Source: Siphonodentalium dalli (lineage: Eukaryota; Mollusca; Scaphopoda; Gadilida; Siphonodentaliidae). From it: 64,000 nt of DNA. This document shows positions 63,865 to 64,000 of the stretch, in pieces. The notes under the pieces are model-generated. The model was given only the letters and a program-made list of their open reading frames with translations, had not been told where the DNA came from and ran no database searches. The DNA lies in NCBI GenBank assembly GCA_032622095.1, contig CP136061.1:122274754-122338753 (forward strand), read 5' to 3'. Each line of letters opens with the position of its first letter. The stretch's first letter is position 1. Both the position numbers and the translations under genes were made by a program.

Positions 63865-64000
63865 CAGGCCTTGAAATAGTGTCTGTCATTCACAGAATGA
63901 GGTCCCCAGAGGGTGAATTTAGTGACGCTATCCTGCACATTGGGCTAGCATCACCAAATTCACCCTCTGGGAACTTAATTCTGCTGCGGCGCCTCAAATA
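63865..64000. mobile_element. Foldback family H, left part, runs off the window
   Basis: CAGGCCTTGAAATAGTG end and first hairpin, continuing past 64000. Confidence 0.75.

Overview
This is an AT-rich animal (eukaryotic) genomic window. I recognise one gene, and most of the remaining sequence is repeats. The gene lies on the minus strand and is the 5' part of Shank (ProSAP), the postsynaptic scaffold protein. I reconstruct eleven coding exons between 35081 and 7509. Every junction has AG/GT splice sites, and every reading-frame phase matches its neighbour. Joined, they give about 503 residues, covering an N-terminal extension, the SPN (Shank/ProSAP N-terminal) domain, the ankyrin-repeat domain and the start of the linker before SH3. 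The SH3, PDZ, proline-rich and SAM parts are not visible and should lie beyond base 1. The repeat types (pearl-like arrays of ~160-bp units, foldback MITEs, tRNA-derived SINEs) and the form of the Shank protein suggest a lophotrochozoan, most likely a mollusc. That placement is inference.

Layout. 1-7508: introns or 3' sequence with foldback elements. 7509-35081: Shank exons 11 to 1, separated by introns packed with MITEs, three ~160-bp tandem arrays and minisatellites. 35082-41.5 kb: upstream flank with a duplicated exon-like segment (37.5-38.4 kb) and a third array type (39.6-40.9 kb). 41.6-64 kb: gene-poor flank made of MITEs, diverged tandem repeats, a tRNA-derived SINE (50.25-50.55 kb), a CACGTG cluster (44.4-45.05 kb) and a tandemly duplicated cassette (55.1-57.5 kb).

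Mobile elements. Nested insertions allow target sites to be read directly. At least eight families sit between TTAA tetranucleotides, several with CCC/GGG outer ends, as in piggyBac-type elements. One ~213-bp palindrome family (B) is flanked by TA, as in Tc1/mariner. One foldback family (H) shows an 8-bp duplication, as in hAT. Copies lie within 15-50 bp of many Shank splice sites, but none is inside a coding exon.

Most interesting observations: (1) a minisatellite in the intron after exon 8 whose unit copies that exon's own 5' splice site, giving about seven decoy donors; (2) a hairpin core shared by two otherwise different TTAA families whose tip stem differs by paired, compensatory changes; (3) two-monomer higher-order structure in the ~160-bp arrays; (4) a three-deep nest beside exon 3. 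I found no viral gene, transposase or reverse transcriptase reading frame, CRISPR array or rRNA.
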